Assembly: GCA_029212905.1 (NCBI GenBank) | Contig: JARGPB010000013.1 | Location: 34,459 to 98,458, forward strand | Length of the DNA: 64,000 nucleotides | Source: Thalassovita sp. | GTDB lineage: Bacteria > Pseudomonadota > Alphaproteobacteria > Rhodobacterales > Rhodobacteraceae | Direction of reading: 5' to 3' | Part shown: positions 41,321 through 50,480 of the stretch, one piece after another | Layout of the letters: the number at the start of each line of letters is the position of its first letter | Position numbering within the stretch: the stretch's first letter is position 1 | Made by a program: the position numbers and the translations under genes | Notes under the pieces: generated by a model | Database searches by the model: none | Seen by the model: the letters and a program-made list of their open reading frames with translations, nothing else | Told to the model about the DNA's origin: nothing

Positions 41321-42708
41321 GGCAGGTCGGGATATTCTCTCAGAACAAAGGCAACCTTGGCGGCGCCGGGTTTTTCAAAAGTGTCGGGCGCGACCAGGTG
41401 AACGTCGGCCTTGAAGACCAGGGCATCGCGCAGGCGCTGTTCGATTTTCTTCTTGAGGGCAGCATCGTCCGCGGTATCGCGGTCGGGTCCGCGTTCGACG
41501 ATCACTTTCAGCGCGCCCTGCGTGGTATGACCTTCGAAATCGGCCACGATGCGCATGACGCCGTTAGTGTCCGGCACCATCTCGGTGATCACGCTGTTGA
41601 TGGCCGACGGGAACACATTGGCCCCGCGCACGATCAGCATGTCGTCGGTCCGGCCGGTGCAGCGGATCTTGGGTCCGGTACGCCCGCAGGAACATTCGGT
41701 GTCGATCACCTCGATATAGTCGCCGGACCGGAAACGCACCACCGGGCTCGCCTGACGGCCAATCGCGGTATAGATCATCTCGCCCTCGGCGCCTTTTTTC
41801 CAAGGGATGATGTCGCCGCTCTCGGGGTCGAGCAATTCAGTGATGATATAGTCCATGTTGACCATGTGCATCCCCGACTGGGCGTCGCATTCGGCCCAGT
41901 AGGTCACACCCAGATCGGTGCCACCCAGCATTTCGGTGCATTTCGCACCCCAGGCCGCTTCGATCTTGGCGCGAATTGCCGGGATGCCACCACCGGGCTC
42001 TCCTCCGACGATCACCTGTTCCACTCCCAGCTCACTGGCCTTGCATCCCAGCACCTCTGGCGCGTTTTCCGCCAGGTGCAGCACGAAGTTCGGCGCGCCG
42101 ACGATGCAGCGCGGACGCGTGTCGGCGCAAGCGCGCAGCAGCCGCTCCGCACCGCCATCCGCCCCCACCGGCACATCGATTGTGCCCATGTACTGCAATC
42201 CCTGCATCACGGGGATGCCGCCGACAAAGCCCTTGGCCAGCGAAAACGCGTGCAACACCATGTCGCCGGGGCGCACGCCATTGGCAAAGAAGCAGCGCGC
42301 TGTCATCTCGTGCCACATTTCGGCGTCGGATTCGGTAAGGGCAACATATGAGGGGCTGCCGGTGGTGCCCGACGAGGCCTGCATCTGAATGATGTCGGCC
42401 ATCGGCGCGGCGCGGTGTTTGCCAAACGGCGGCTCGGCGGCCAGGCTTTCGCGGATCTCGGTCTTGTAAGTATAGGGCAGCTTTTGCAGGTCTTCGATGG
42501 TGCGAATATCGTCGAACTCCACGCCCGCTTCGGCTAACTTTTCCTGATAGAAGGTCGAGTTCGTCTTGAGATAGGCCATCTGCGCACGCAGTCGCTCTTC
42601 CTGAATGCGGCGCACTTCGTCAAGCGGCGTGCCCTCGATTTCGTGCCAGAAACGATCGTTTACCTTATCGGCGGCATCCTCCCGCCGGAAGCGCATTCCA
42701 AATTGCAT
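41317..42708 (-). CDS. Phenylacetate-CoA ligase-family adenylate-forming enzyme
   Basis: 463 residues, PaaK family. P-loop SSGTTGSP at 112-119 and YWAECDAQSG in the acyl-binding half are present. Further on are FRSGDYIEVIDTECSCGRTGPKIRCTGRTDDMLIVRGANVFPS and a C-terminal KPGAAKVAFVLRE lysine region. It should activate a carboxylic acid to its CoA ester with ATP. ATG 42708 is supported by GGAGG eight bases upstream, although the frame is open much farther up. It sits between a dehydrogenase and the carboxylase genes. Confidence 0.92.
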   Translation of the reverse strand: MQFGMRFRREDAADKVNDRFWHEIEGTPLDEVRRIQEERLRAQMAYLKTNSTFYQEKLAEAGVEFDDIRTIEDLQKLPYTYKTEIRESLAAEPPFGKHRAAPMADIIQMQASSGTTGSPSYVALTESDAEMWHEMTARCFFANGVRPGDMVLHAFSLAKGFVGGIPVMQGLQYMGTIDVPVGADGGAERLLRACADTRPRCIVGAPNFVLHLAENAPEVLGCKASELGVEQVIVGGEPGGGIPAIRAKIEAAWGAKCTEMLGGTDLGVTYWAECDAQSGMHMVNMDYIITELLDPESGDIIPWKKGAEGEMIYTAIGRQASPVVRFRSGDYIEVIDTECSCGRTGPKIRCTGRTDDMLIVRGANVFPSAINSVITEMVPDTNGVMRIVADFEGHTTQGALKVIVERGPDRDTADDAALKKKIEQRLRDALVFKADVHLVAPDTFEKPGAAKVAFVLREYPDLP

Positions 42709-42734
42709 ATTGTCCTCCGTTCCGGACCGGGCGA

Positions 42735-43895
42735 TCAATAGGACCGCGGCAGACCCATGACCTTTTCGCCGATGAAGCTGAGGCACAGCTCGCGGTTCAC
42801 GGGTGCCGTACGCAACAGGCGCACCAGCGGATACATCTCGTAAAGTCCCGTATCCTCGGTGAAACCCGATCCGCCATGCGCCTGCAGCGCGGCGTCCACC
42901 GCTTCGATCCCAGCTTCGGCGGCGGCATACTTGGCCATATTCGACGAGGCCCCCGCGGGCAGCTTGTTGTCGAATTCCCAGGCCGCGCGACGGGTCATCA
43001 GGCTGGCCATCTCGACCGCTGTGTGCGCCTTGGCCATCGGGTGCTGCACGCCCTGGTGTGCACCGATGGGTTGGCCGAAAACATTGCGCTCGGAGGCATA
43101 GGCCACGCCCTTGTTCAGCGCGAAGCGGCCGATGCCGCAGCACAAAGCGGCCAGGATGATGCGTTCGGGGTTGAGACTGTCGAACAGGATCGAGAACCCT
43201 TCGTCCACCTCGCCGACCACATCCTCGGGGCCCAGATCCACCTCGTCGAAAAACAAGGTCCACTGTTCTTCGGGCAGGGGGATCGAGATCTTCACCCGCT
43301 GCTTGTCGACGCCTTTTTTCTTCAGATCTACGGCGAACAGGGTAAAGCCGTCGGTCTTGCGGCTGACTTCTGTGTGCGGCTTGGTGCGCGCCACCACCAG
43401 ACAATAGTCCGACACCTCGGCGCCGGTGATAAAGGTCTTTTCGCCCGACAGGCTGAACCGGTTGCCCCGACGCTTAGCCAGCGTGGTGGCCTTCATCGTG
43501 TTCGACCCGGCACCCGGTTCGGTGATCGCGAAACAGAACTGGATATCACCGCGGCAGGCAGCCGGCAGCAGCTCCTTCTTGTGGAATTCGCTCCCGTGGC
43601 TGGCGATATGGGCCAGCGACATGGTCGGCCCGACCACCATCATCAGAAGCGGTATGCCGTGATTGGCGGTGCCCTCCATGAACAACGCCATTTCGGTCAT
43701 GCCAAGGCCGGCGCCGCCGTATTCCTCGGGCACCATGATGCCCAGAAAACCATCGTCAGCAATCTGTTTGAACATCTCGTGCGGGAACTCATGCCTGCGG
43801 GCGTGGTCGAGCCAATACGCATTGTCGTATTTCTGCGCCAACTGACCGCCGTATTCGTAAATCTGGCGCTGTTCGTCGTTCAAAGTGAATTCCAT
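42735..43895 (-). CDS. Acyl-CoA dehydrogenase
   Basis: 386 residues. Motifs: FAITEPGAGSNTMKATTLAKRRGN, KTFITGAEVSDYCLVVART, QAHGGSGFTEDTGLYEMYPLVRLLRTAPVNRELCLSFIGEKVMGLPRSY. No YxGT motif; the base is probably the Glu of LNPERIILA. It is paralogous to the dehydrogenase at 33845 and closer to CaiA/FadE-type crotonobetainyl-CoA reductase relatives. Third gene of the operator-5 leftward operon. Confidence 0.92.
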   Translation of the reverse strand: MEFTLNDEQRQIYEYGGQLAQKYDNAYWLDHARRHEFPHEMFKQIADDGFLGIMVPEEYGGAGLGMTEMALFMEGTANHGIPLLMMVVGPTMSLAHIASHGSEFHKKELLPAACRGDIQFCFAITEPGAGSNTMKATTLAKRRGNRFSLSGEKTFITGAEVSDYCLVVARTKPHTEVSRKTDGFTLFAVDLKKKGVDKQRVKISIPLPEEQWTLFFDEVDLGPEDVVGEVDEGFSILFDSLNPERIILAALCCGIGRFALNKGVAYASERNVFGQPIGAHQGVQHPMAKAHTAVEMASLMTRRAAWEFDNKLPAGASSNMAKYAAAEAGIEAVDAALQAHGGSGFTEDTGLYEMYPLVRLLRTAPVNRELCLSFIGEKVMGLPRSY

Positions 43896-43904
43896 GTTTC
43901 GTCC

Positions 43905-44684
43905 TCAGGCCTTGAATTCAGGGGTGCGCCGGTTCTCGAACGCGTCGAGCCCTTCGGCGACGTCATCACTGGGCAGCGCGCGCACGGCGGCGTCACGTTC
44001 CAGCCGCATTTGCTGGTCGATGCCCAGGTCCGTGCCTTCCCGCGCCAGCCGCTTCATCTCGGCGATACCGGGACGCGAGCGGGTGGTGATTTTCTGACAG
44101 TATTCCAACGCGGCCTGATGCAGATCCGCATCCGGCACGATATAGTTGACCAGACCGGCCTCTTTGGCCGCGCCCGCCGCAAGCCAGCGGGCTGAGAACA
44201 TCAGGTCGAGCGCCCGGCGCTGCCCCATCAACCGCGTTAGCCGCTGCGAGCCGCCCCAACCGGGAATCAGTCCGAATTGTGCATGCTGATCGCCAAACTG
44301 AGCGGTTTCGGCGGCGAAACACACATCGCAAGCCAACATCAGTTCGATCCCGCCGGCCAGACACAACCCCTGCACTGCCACCACGACAGGGAGGGAGGAG
44401 GTTTCGAGCGCACGCAGGTTTTCCATGCCAAAGGCGATGAAGTGATCCAGCGCGGCGGGATCGTTCAATTTACCTTTCACTTCCACCAGATCGGCACCGG
44501 TGCAAAAGTTCTTGCCCTGTGCCCGGATGAGGATCGCCCGGATATCCGGGTTCGCCTCGAATTCCGAACGCGCGGCAGATATGCGCTCATGCACGTCAAG
44601 TGACAGGCAATTGAATTTCTCGGGGCGGGCCAGCTCGATGATGCCGGTGTTGCCCTCGGTCGTGACGATAATGGGATTGCTCAT
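43905..44684 (-). CDS. Enoyl-CoA hydratase
   Basis: 259 residues. FCTGADLVEVKGKL, GLCLAGGIELMLACDVCFAAE (first catalytic Glu kept), and FGDQHAQFGLIPGWGGSQRLTRLMG, where the second Glu position is His. The Glu/His pair matches the hydratase at 23087. It hydrates a 2-enoyl-CoA, probably one formed by the adjacent dehydrogenase. The ATG overlaps the upstream dehydrogenase stop by four bases. Confidence 0.91.
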   Translation of the reverse strand: MSNPIIVTTEGNTGIIELARPEKFNCLSLDVHERISAARSEFEANPDIRAILIRAQGKNFCTGADLVEVKGKLNDPAALDHFIAFGMENLRALETSSLPVVVAVQGLCLAGGIELMLACDVCFAAETAQFGDQHAQFGLIPGWGGSQRLTRLMGQRRALDLMFSARWLAAGAAKEAGLVNYIVPDADLHQAALEYCQKITTRSRPGIAEMKRLAREGTDLGIDQQMRLERDAAVRALPSDDVAEGLDAFENRRTPEFKA

Positions 44685-45862
44685 TTCTGAGCTCCCGTCG
44701 CCTTCTTGTCATATTGCAGCGCCATCCGTCCGACCTTCTCGCGGGCAATCACCAGCTTCTGGATCTGCGCGGTGCCGTCACCGATCTGCAGACCAAGCAC
44801 ATCGTTATAGCGCTGGTGGTGAGGCAGGTCGGTGGTATAGCCGTAATGTCCGTGCAGGATCAGGCACTGGTGCAGGATCTCGCAGGCGGTTTTGGGCAGG
44901 TACCATTTGCACATGGCCGCCTCGGACGTATGCGGCAGACCACGGTCGCGCAGGTCCAGCGTGTAATAGCAAAGCTGGCGCATCATGGTCAGTTGAGTTT
45001 CGGCTTCGGCCAGCGGGAAACTGACGCCCTGATACTGCACAATCGGCGCACCAAAGGCTTCGCGTTCCTGGACATAGGCCCAGGTTTCATCCACCGACGC
45101 TTGCGCGGCACCCAGGCACTCCAGCCCGATCAGTGCGCGCGAATAATCAAACCCGGCCATGATCGTTCCGAAGGCGCGATCCTGTTCGGCCATCATGTTT
45201 TCGGCCGGCACGAAGACGTCGTCAAAGAACACCGACCCACGCCCGACGGGCTTGGTGCCGATGTCGTCAAAATGCGTGCGCTTGATGCCGTCCTGGTTCA
45301 GATCGACAAAAAAGGCGCTGACCCCGCGTGAGCCACCGTTAGGATCGCCGGTGCGGGCAAAGACGACCGCCGCATCGGCCTGACTGGCAAAACTCATGGA
45401 TGTCTTTTCACCGTTCAGCCGCCAACCGTTTCCGGATTTCTCGGCCTTCAGAATCAGGTTCGCCGCGTCCGATCCGCCGCGCGGCTCTGTCAGACCCAGA
45501 CCAATGACGGCATCACCCGAAACAACCTTGGGCACCCATTTCGCCGCGATGTCGCGGGAGGCATGCTTGGCAACCATTCCGCCCATGAGAGAGCCGAGAA
45601 GCTGCACGTAACTTGCGTTGAAATCAGCATAGGCGATCTCTTCGACGATCAGCCCTGACGCGACAGAGCTTTCACCCAGTCCGCCGAATTCTTCCGGCAG
45701 ATCGGCCCCGATCAGACCGAGTGCGCCCATCTCCTTGATCAGCGCACGATCAAAGGTATGGCCGCTTGCGCGCTCCTGATATGTGGGCGCAAGCTTTTCA
45801 GTTGCGAAGCGCTTCGCGGTTTCGCGAAAAGCCTTCTGATCGTCTGTTGGCTGGAAATGCAT
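44681..45862 (-). CDS. Acyl-CoA dehydrogenase with Asp at the catalytic position
   Basis: 393 residues. GLTEPRGGSDAANLILKAEKSG, KTSMSFASQADAAVV, ILHGHYGYTTDLPHHQRYNDVLGLQIGDGTAQIQKLVIAREKVG. The C-terminal motif has Asp (GDGTAQI) where many enzymes have Glu; helix G reads DYSRALIG, without Glu. This resembles the Asp-type enzyme at 20650 and cyclohexanecarboxyl-CoA dehydrogenase-like proteins. It is the first gene of the eleven-gene operon behind operator copy 5. ATG 45862 has GGGAGGAG upstream; the frame to 45910 would cross the operator. Confidence 0.91.
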   Translation of the reverse strand: MHFQPTDDQKAFRETAKRFATEKLAPTYQERASGHTFDRALIKEMGALGLIGADLPEEFGGLGESSVASGLIVEEIAYADFNASYVQLLGSLMGGMVAKHASRDIAAKWVPKVVSGDAVIGLGLTEPRGGSDAANLILKAEKSGNGWRLNGEKTSMSFASQADAAVVFARTGDPNGGSRGVSAFFVDLNQDGIKRTHFDDIGTKPVGRGSVFFDDVFVPAENMMAEQDRAFGTIMAGFDYSRALIGLECLGAAQASVDETWAYVQEREAFGAPIVQYQGVSFPLAEAETQLTMMRQLCYYTLDLRDRGLPHTSEAAMCKWYLPKTACEILHQCLILHGHYGYTTDLPHHQRYNDVLGLQIGDGTAQIQKLVIAREKVGRMALQYDKKATGAQK

Positions 45863-45900
45863 CGGTGCTCCTCCCAATGACCGAAATTTATCTTTCCAAA

Positions 45901-45929
45901 AATCTAACATTTGTTAGAATACAGATCAA
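45901..45929. promoter_or_regulatory. Divergent promoter region with operator copy 5
   Basis: TCTAACATTTGTTAGA at 45903-45918, identical in its 16 bases to copy 2. On the minus strand TTGATC (45929-45924), 17 bases and TAGATT (45906-45901) give a promoter for the eleven-gene operon. On the plus strand TAGAAT at 45915-45920 can be the -10 box for the reductase gene, with a poor -35. One repressor bound here would control both directions. Confidence 0.86.
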
Positions 45930-45955
45930 GCATAGTTTTGAGGAGGATGCCCACA

Positions 45956-47989
45956 ATGGAAAATAAGCCAACGGAGAGCTTCGGGACCATGCTCTCGCCG
46001 ATCCGCGCAGGCCAGCATACATTGCGAAACCGTGTCATCATGGGGTCGATGCACACGCGGTTGGAAACCGAGCCTGACGGCATAGCCAAACAGATCGCCT
46101 TTTATTCTGAGCGGGCGCGGGGGGAGGCGGCGATTCTGGTCACCGGCGGGTTTTCCCCCAATGCCGAGGGCATATTCGATCCCGAAGGTCCGCGAATCGA
46201 CGACCCGGAAGAGGCGCGCAGCCTGCGCCCGATCTGCGAGGCGGTGCAGGCCGAAGGCAGCCTGATCTGCGCGCAACTCCTCCACGCCGGGCGCTATGCA
46301 AAAATCGAAGGTTGTGTGGCCCCGTCGCCGATCCGTGCACCGATCAACCGTTTCGTCCCGCGTGAAATGTCCGATGCTGACATCCGCCGCACCATCGAGG
46401 ATTTCGCCGCGGCAGCCGCCAACGCGCAGGCGGCCGGGTTCGATGGCGTCGAAATCATGGGGTCCGAGGGATACCTGATTAACGAATTCACCGTTACCCA
46501 CACCAACAAGCGCGAAGACGACTGGGGCGGAAGCGCCGAGAAGCGCCATCGATTCCCGGTCGAGATCGTGCGCACGGTGCGTGAACGCTGCGGGCCCGAC
46601 TTTCTGGTCATCTACCGGATTTCCGCCGCCGATCTGGTCGAGGGCGGCGCGCCCGCCGATGAAATCGCCGCACTGGCGCGCAAGATCGAGGCGGCAGGCG
46701 CGGATATTCTGAACACCGGCATCGGCTGGCACGAGGCGCGCGTGCCGACCATCGCCTATCCGGTGCCGCGCGGCGCCTGGCGCAAGGCAGCGGCCAACGT
46801 GAAAGCGGCGGTATCGATTCCGGTGGTCGCCTCGAACCGAATCAATACGCCCGAGCTTGCCGAAGACATCCTTGCCTCTGGCGATGCAGACATGATCTCG
46901 ATGGCGCGCCCGTTTCTGGCCGACCCGCATTTCGTGAAAAAGGCGCGCGACGGCCGCGCGGACGAAATCAACACCTGCATCGCCTGCAACCAGGCCTGTC
47001 TGGATTTCATCTTTTCGGACCGGCCTGTCGGGTGTCTGGTCAACCCACGCGCCGGGCGTGAAACCGAATTTCGGGACACGCCAACTGACGCGCCGCAGAA
47101 AGTGGCTGTGGTTGGCGGCGGCGCGGCGGGCCTGGCCACGGCGGCCGAGGCGGCGCGGCTGGGCCACGATGTCACGCTGTTCGAAGCGCAGAACAAACTG
47201 GGCGGCCAGCTGAATCTGGCCCGCGCGGCGCCGGGCAAGGACGAATTCGACGAAACCCTGCGGTATTATGCCGGTCAGCTGAGAAAGCACGGGGCCAAAC
47301 AGCGGCTGGGGCAGCGGGCCGACGTGAACGATCTTGACGGTTTCGACCATGTGGTTATCGCCACAGGGGTCACGCCGCGTATTCCCGACCTGCCGGGTAT
47401 CGACCATCCCAGCGTCGCGACTTATGCGGAAATCCTGTCCGGCGACCGCGAGGCGGGCGACCGTGTCGTGGTGATGGGGGCCGGTGGCATTGGCCATGAT
47501 GTGGCCGAATTCCTGGTGACCGAACCCGCCGAGGCCGCCAACACAGACGCCTTTTGCGAAACATGGGGCGTGGACCCCGAGTTTGCCACCCCGGGCGCCC
47601 TGGCTGGCGATCCATTGGCACCGAAACCGTCGCGACGCAAAGTCGTTATGCTTCAGCGCAAGACAGCAAAACCGGGCGCGGGGCTTGGAGTTTCAACAGG
47701 GTGGATTCTGCGCAACGCGCTGCGCAAACACGGGGTCGAGGCGATGGGCGGGGTGACCTATGACCGCATCGACGACGCGGGGCTGCATATCCTCACGGAC
47801 GAAAGCCCAATGATCATCTCGGCCGATACGATTGTGCTATGCACCGGCCAGGAGCCGGAACGCGCCCTGGCAGAGGAGCTTGCCGCCCGCGGTGTCACGG
47901 TTACGATGATCGGCGGGGCAAAGGAGGCCGCCGAACTTGATGCTCTGCGCGCCATTGATGAAGGGGTGCGTCTGGCGCAAAGTCTCTGA
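45956..47989 (+). CDS. 2,4-dienoyl-CoA reductase-like NADH:flavin oxidoreductase (FadH family)
   Basis: 677 residues, the full FadH architecture. An N-terminal OYE-like FMN TIM barrel covers about 1-335, with HTNKREDDWGGS. Four cysteines for a 4Fe-4S cluster follow (Cys341, 344, 348, 360; CxxC-x3-C-x11-C). The FAD/NAD(P)-binding domain starts at VAVVGGGAAGLATAAEAARLGH. It reduces conjugated dienoyl-CoAs, or a related unsaturated ring, with NAD(P)H. ATG 45956 has AGGAGG at 45941-45946. It is divergent from the eleven-gene operon and shares its operator. Confidence 0.93.
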   Translation: MENKPTESFGTMLSPIRAGQHTLRNRVIMGSMHTRLETEPDGIAKQIAFYSERARGEAAILVTGGFSPNAEGIFDPEGPRIDDPEEARSLRPICEAVQAEGSLICAQLLHAGRYAKIEGCVAPSPIRAPINRFVPREMSDADIRRTIEDFAAAAANAQAAGFDGVEIMGSEGYLINEFTVTHTNKREDDWGGSAEKRHRFPVEIVRTVRERCGPDFLVIYRISAADLVEGGAPADEIAALARKIEAAGADILNTGIGWHEARVPTIAYPVPRGAWRKAAANVKAAVSIPVVASNRINTPELAEDILASGDADMISMARPFLADPHFVKKARDGRADEINTCIACNQACLDFIFSDRPVGCLVNPRAGRETEFRDTPTDAPQKVAVVGGGAAGLATAAEAARLGHDVTLFEAQNKLGGQLNLARAAPGKDEFDETLRYYAGQLRKHGAKQRLGQRADVNDLDGFDHVVIATGVTPRIPDLPGIDHPSVATYAEILSGDREAGDRVVVMGAGGIGHDVAEFLVTEPAEAANTDAFCETWGVDPEFATPGALAGDPLAPKPSRRKVVMLQRKTAKPGAGLGVSTGWILRNALRKHGVEAMGGVTYDRIDDAGLHILTDESPMIISADTIVLCTGQEPERALAEELAARGVTVTMIGGAKEAAELDALRAIDEGVRLAQSL

Positions 47990-48016
47990 ACCGAAGCCCT
48001 GGCAAGGGAGGAAACC

Positions 48017-49555
48017 ATGCTGACCGACGTCATCCGTGCAGGGCGCGCTGATCTGTATTCGATCTTTCGAACCCGCGCACAGGACTGCGCCGGGGCTTTG
48101 GCCATTGAGGACGGCAGCAAGAAACTGACCTACGGCGAATTGGGGGGGCGCGTCGAGCGGCGGGCTGCCGTCTTTCGGGCACGCGGCGTGGCCCCGGGCC
48201 ACTGGATCGCGACCCGGCCGCACAACCGGTCTGAATACCTGGAGGTCGAACTGGCTGCGGCGGGAATCGGCGCGATCGTCGCTTGCCTGAACTGGCGGCT
48301 TGCTCCCGATGAACTGCGGCATTGCATCGATCTGGTCGCGCCGGTTCTCGCCGTCGCCGAACCGGATCTTTCAGAAGCCTATCGGGCCGTCGCGGCGACA
48401 CCCTGTCTGACCGTCGGGCCAGACCTGGACACGGCCATTGCCGGGGTCGAACCGGACCCGCGCACCGGAACCATGGTAGACGATCCAGAGGCCGGTCTGA
48501 CGATCCTTTACACCTCGGGGACCACGGGCCTGCCCAAGGGGGCGCTCATCAGCCACCGCGCGCATATCGCCCGATCCATGGCTTTTGCGGCACAACTGGC
48601 GCTGGATCCCAGCGACGGGTTCATCGCCTGGGCACCGATGTTCCACATGGCGTCCACCGATCATGCGCTGGCGACAATCCTGCGGGGCGGGACCGTGGTG
48701 ATGGTGGATGGTTTGCAGCCTGCGGTCATCAACGAGGCGCTGTCGCGCCACAGGATCGGCTGGTTCGTGATGATGCCGGGTGCGCTGGACGCCTTTATCG
48801 CAGACCGGCGCGCCAACCCTCTGCCGGTGAAGGGCATCAAGGTTTGCGGCGCAATGGCCGATCTGGTGCCGCCGCATCAAATCGCGGAACTGACGGGCCT
48901 TCTGGACACGCCCTATCTGAATTCCTTCGGGGCAACCGAAACCGGCCTGCCGCCGGGGACCGCCGATCTGATTGCGCCGGGTGTTACCCCGCACCGGCTT
49001 TCCAAGCGCATCAGCGCATTTTGCGAGGTTCGGCTGGTCGATCCTGACGACCGCGAAGTCCCCGATGGAACGCCGGGCGAAATGGCAGTGCGGGGCCCAA
49101 CGTTGTTTTCAGGGTACTGGAACGCCGACGACACCAACGCCCGCGACTTTCGCAACGGCTTCTTCCACATGGGTGACCTTTTCCGGCGCAATGTGGACGG
49201 CACGGTCGACTTTGTGGACCGGGCCAAATACTTGATAAAGACCGGCGGCGAGAATGTCTATCCTGCGGAAATCGAGCGTGTGCTTCTATCCCACCCCGGT
49301 GTAGTCGATGCTGCGGTGGTGCGGGCATTTGACACGAAATGGGGGGAAAGCCCGGTGGCCTTTGTCGCCTGCGGCAATGACGGGCCGGATGCCGAGGCGC
49401 TGATGAATTTGTGCCGCGAAAGCCTCGCAGGCTACAAACGGCCGCGCGAGTTTCGCTTTATCGCGTTCGAGGACTTTCCCAGATCGACCAGCGGCAAGGT
49501 TCAGCGGCATGTGCTCGAAACATGGATCGGGGACGAGAAAGCCGAAACCAGTTGA
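48017..49555 (+). CDS. Acyl-CoA synthetase (AMP-forming), medium-chain/class I type
   Basis: 512 residues, ANL superfamily. P-loop LYTSGTTGLPKG at 164-175, NSFGATETG, GDLFRRNVDGTVDFVDRAKYLIKTGGENVYPAEIE and the C-terminal catalytic-lysine block PRSTSGKVQRHVLE. It is a fatty- or aryl-acid CoA ligase of the FadD3/FadD13 general type; the acid is not predictable. GGGAGG precedes the ATG, 27 bases after the reductase gene. The 229 bases that follow are comparatively AT-rich, with a TATAAT at 49620-49625 but no convincing -35, and contain no other element I can name. Confidence 0.92.
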   Translation: MLTDVIRAGRADLYSIFRTRAQDCAGALAIEDGSKKLTYGELGGRVERRAAVFRARGVAPGHWIATRPHNRSEYLEVELAAAGIGAIVACLNWRLAPDELRHCIDLVAPVLAVAEPDLSEAYRAVAATPCLTVGPDLDTAIAGVEPDPRTGTMVDDPEAGLTILYTSGTTGLPKGALISHRAHIARSMAFAAQLALDPSDGFIAWAPMFHMASTDHALATILRGGTVVMVDGLQPAVINEALSRHRIGWFVMMPGALDAFIADRRANPLPVKGIKVCGAMADLVPPHQIAELTGLLDTPYLNSFGATETGLPPGTADLIAPGVTPHRLSKRISAFCEVRLVDPDDREVPDGTPGEMAVRGPTLFSGYWNADDTNARDFRNGFFHMGDLFRRNVDGTVDFVDRAKYLIKTGGENVYPAEIERVLLSHPGVVDAAVVRAFDTKWGESPVAFVACGNDGPDAEALMNLCRESLAGYKRPREFRFIAFEDFPRSTSGKVQRHVLETWIGDEKAETS

Positions 49556-49784
49556 TACACCGGCGCACAATGGATGTGAGGTCATGAACATAACATCCCG
49601 TGAGCCCGTCCGGTGCTGATATAATATTAATGTATTCCGGTGACTTACACCGAAGATGGGAATTCCCCTGCCGATGATTGTCCGGATCATCGCGTTGGTG
49701 TAAAATAATTATCCGCTTTCTTTTTGTAACCGTCAATCCCAAGCCGTCAGCATTGCGTTTCAAACCGAGAAGGAGACCGAAAAC

Positions 49785-50360
49785 ATGACGAGTGTCGCAA
49801 TTGTCTATTTCAGCGGGTATGGGCACACGGAGGTTCAAGCGAACGCCGTGGCCGAAGGGGTCAGAAGTGTTGAAGGCACCGAAGCCAAGATTCTGAAACT
49901 GCCCGAAAATGGGTAACTTGACGAAGCCGGCTGGGCGGCGCTGGATGCTGCCGACGCCATCGTCTATGGCAGTCCGACCTACATGGGCGGCCCCGCGTGG
50001 CAGTTCAAGAAGTTCGCCGATGCCAGCTCGAAGCCCTGGTTCACGCAGAACTGGAAGGACAAGATCGCCGGTGGGTTCACCACCTCGGCTACAGTCAACG
50101 GTGACAAATTCTCGACCATCCAGTATTTCATCACGCTGTCGCAACAGCATGGCCAGATCTGGTGCGGCGTCGGGCTGATGGCGCCGAATACCAAGGCCGA
50201 CGGCCCGGAAAAGATGAACTGGACAGGTGGTTATTCCGGCCTTCTGGCAATCGCGCCCTCCGACAGCGCGCCCGAAGAGTTCCCGGCCGGTGGCGATCTG
50301 GACACCGCGCGCGCCTATGGCAAGCGGTTGGCCGAAGTCACACTGCGCTGGCAGGGCTGA
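49785..50360 (+). pseudogene. WrbA/flavodoxin-like NAD(P)H quinone oxidoreductase gene with an in-frame stop
   Basis: A 192-codon frame starts at ATG 49785 behind AAGGAGACC. It reads MTSVAIVYFSGYGHTEVQA (the flavodoxin FMN-phosphate loop), then hits TAA at 49914-49916 (codon 44) right after LKLPENG. The same frame continues without shift as LDEAGWAALDAADAIVYGSPTYMGG, FTTSATVNGDK and a normal C terminus ending at 50360. A single base change, for example CAA to TAA, explains it. Codon 44 lies before most of the FMN site, so the truncated product would not work unless the stop is read through. A sequencing error is possible. No link to the acyl-CoA pathway is evident. Confidence 0.85.
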
Positions 50361-50408
50361 ACCAGGGCCACGGACCGGTGACCGGCCCCTGCGGCTTGGG
50401 GCGGTCGA

Positions 50409-50430
50409 GGCGGGAACGCAGAGTCCCGCC
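50409..50430. terminator. Possible GC-rich hairpin between convergent genes
   Basis: GGCGGGA (50409-50415) pairs with TCCCGCC (50424-50430) over an 8-base loop, between the flavodoxin-like frame ending at 50360 and the leftward gene ending at 50481. There is no T-run, so termination is only a suggestion. Confidence 0.35.
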
Positions 50431-50480
50431 CGGCCGCCCGTTATCCGGCCACGCCTGTCAGCCCGACAATCGCCGTCAGG

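Noticed and set aside
42709..43404. N-terminal extension of the PaaK-family gene to give a 695-residue protein
   Set aside because: The extra part is antisense-like, Arg/Gly-rich and overlaps the upstream dehydrogenase gene, whereas ATG 42708 has a strong ribosome site and gives the family length.
45926..47497. Leftward open frame (523 codons) opposite the dienoyl-CoA reductase gene
   Set aside because: Antisense of a gene with FMN, 4Fe-4S and FAD motifs; composition without a domain.
49556..49784. Promoter or small RNA in the AT-rich gap
   Set aside because: TATAAT at 49620-49625 has no matching -35, and the short inverted repeats present (for example GGGAATTCCC) do not form a convincing RNA or terminator.
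49983..50360. Treating the second part of the flavodoxin-like frame as an independent gene
   Set aside because: It lacks the FMN phosphate loop and a ribosome site; it is in the same frame as the first 43 codons, so one broken gene is simpler.
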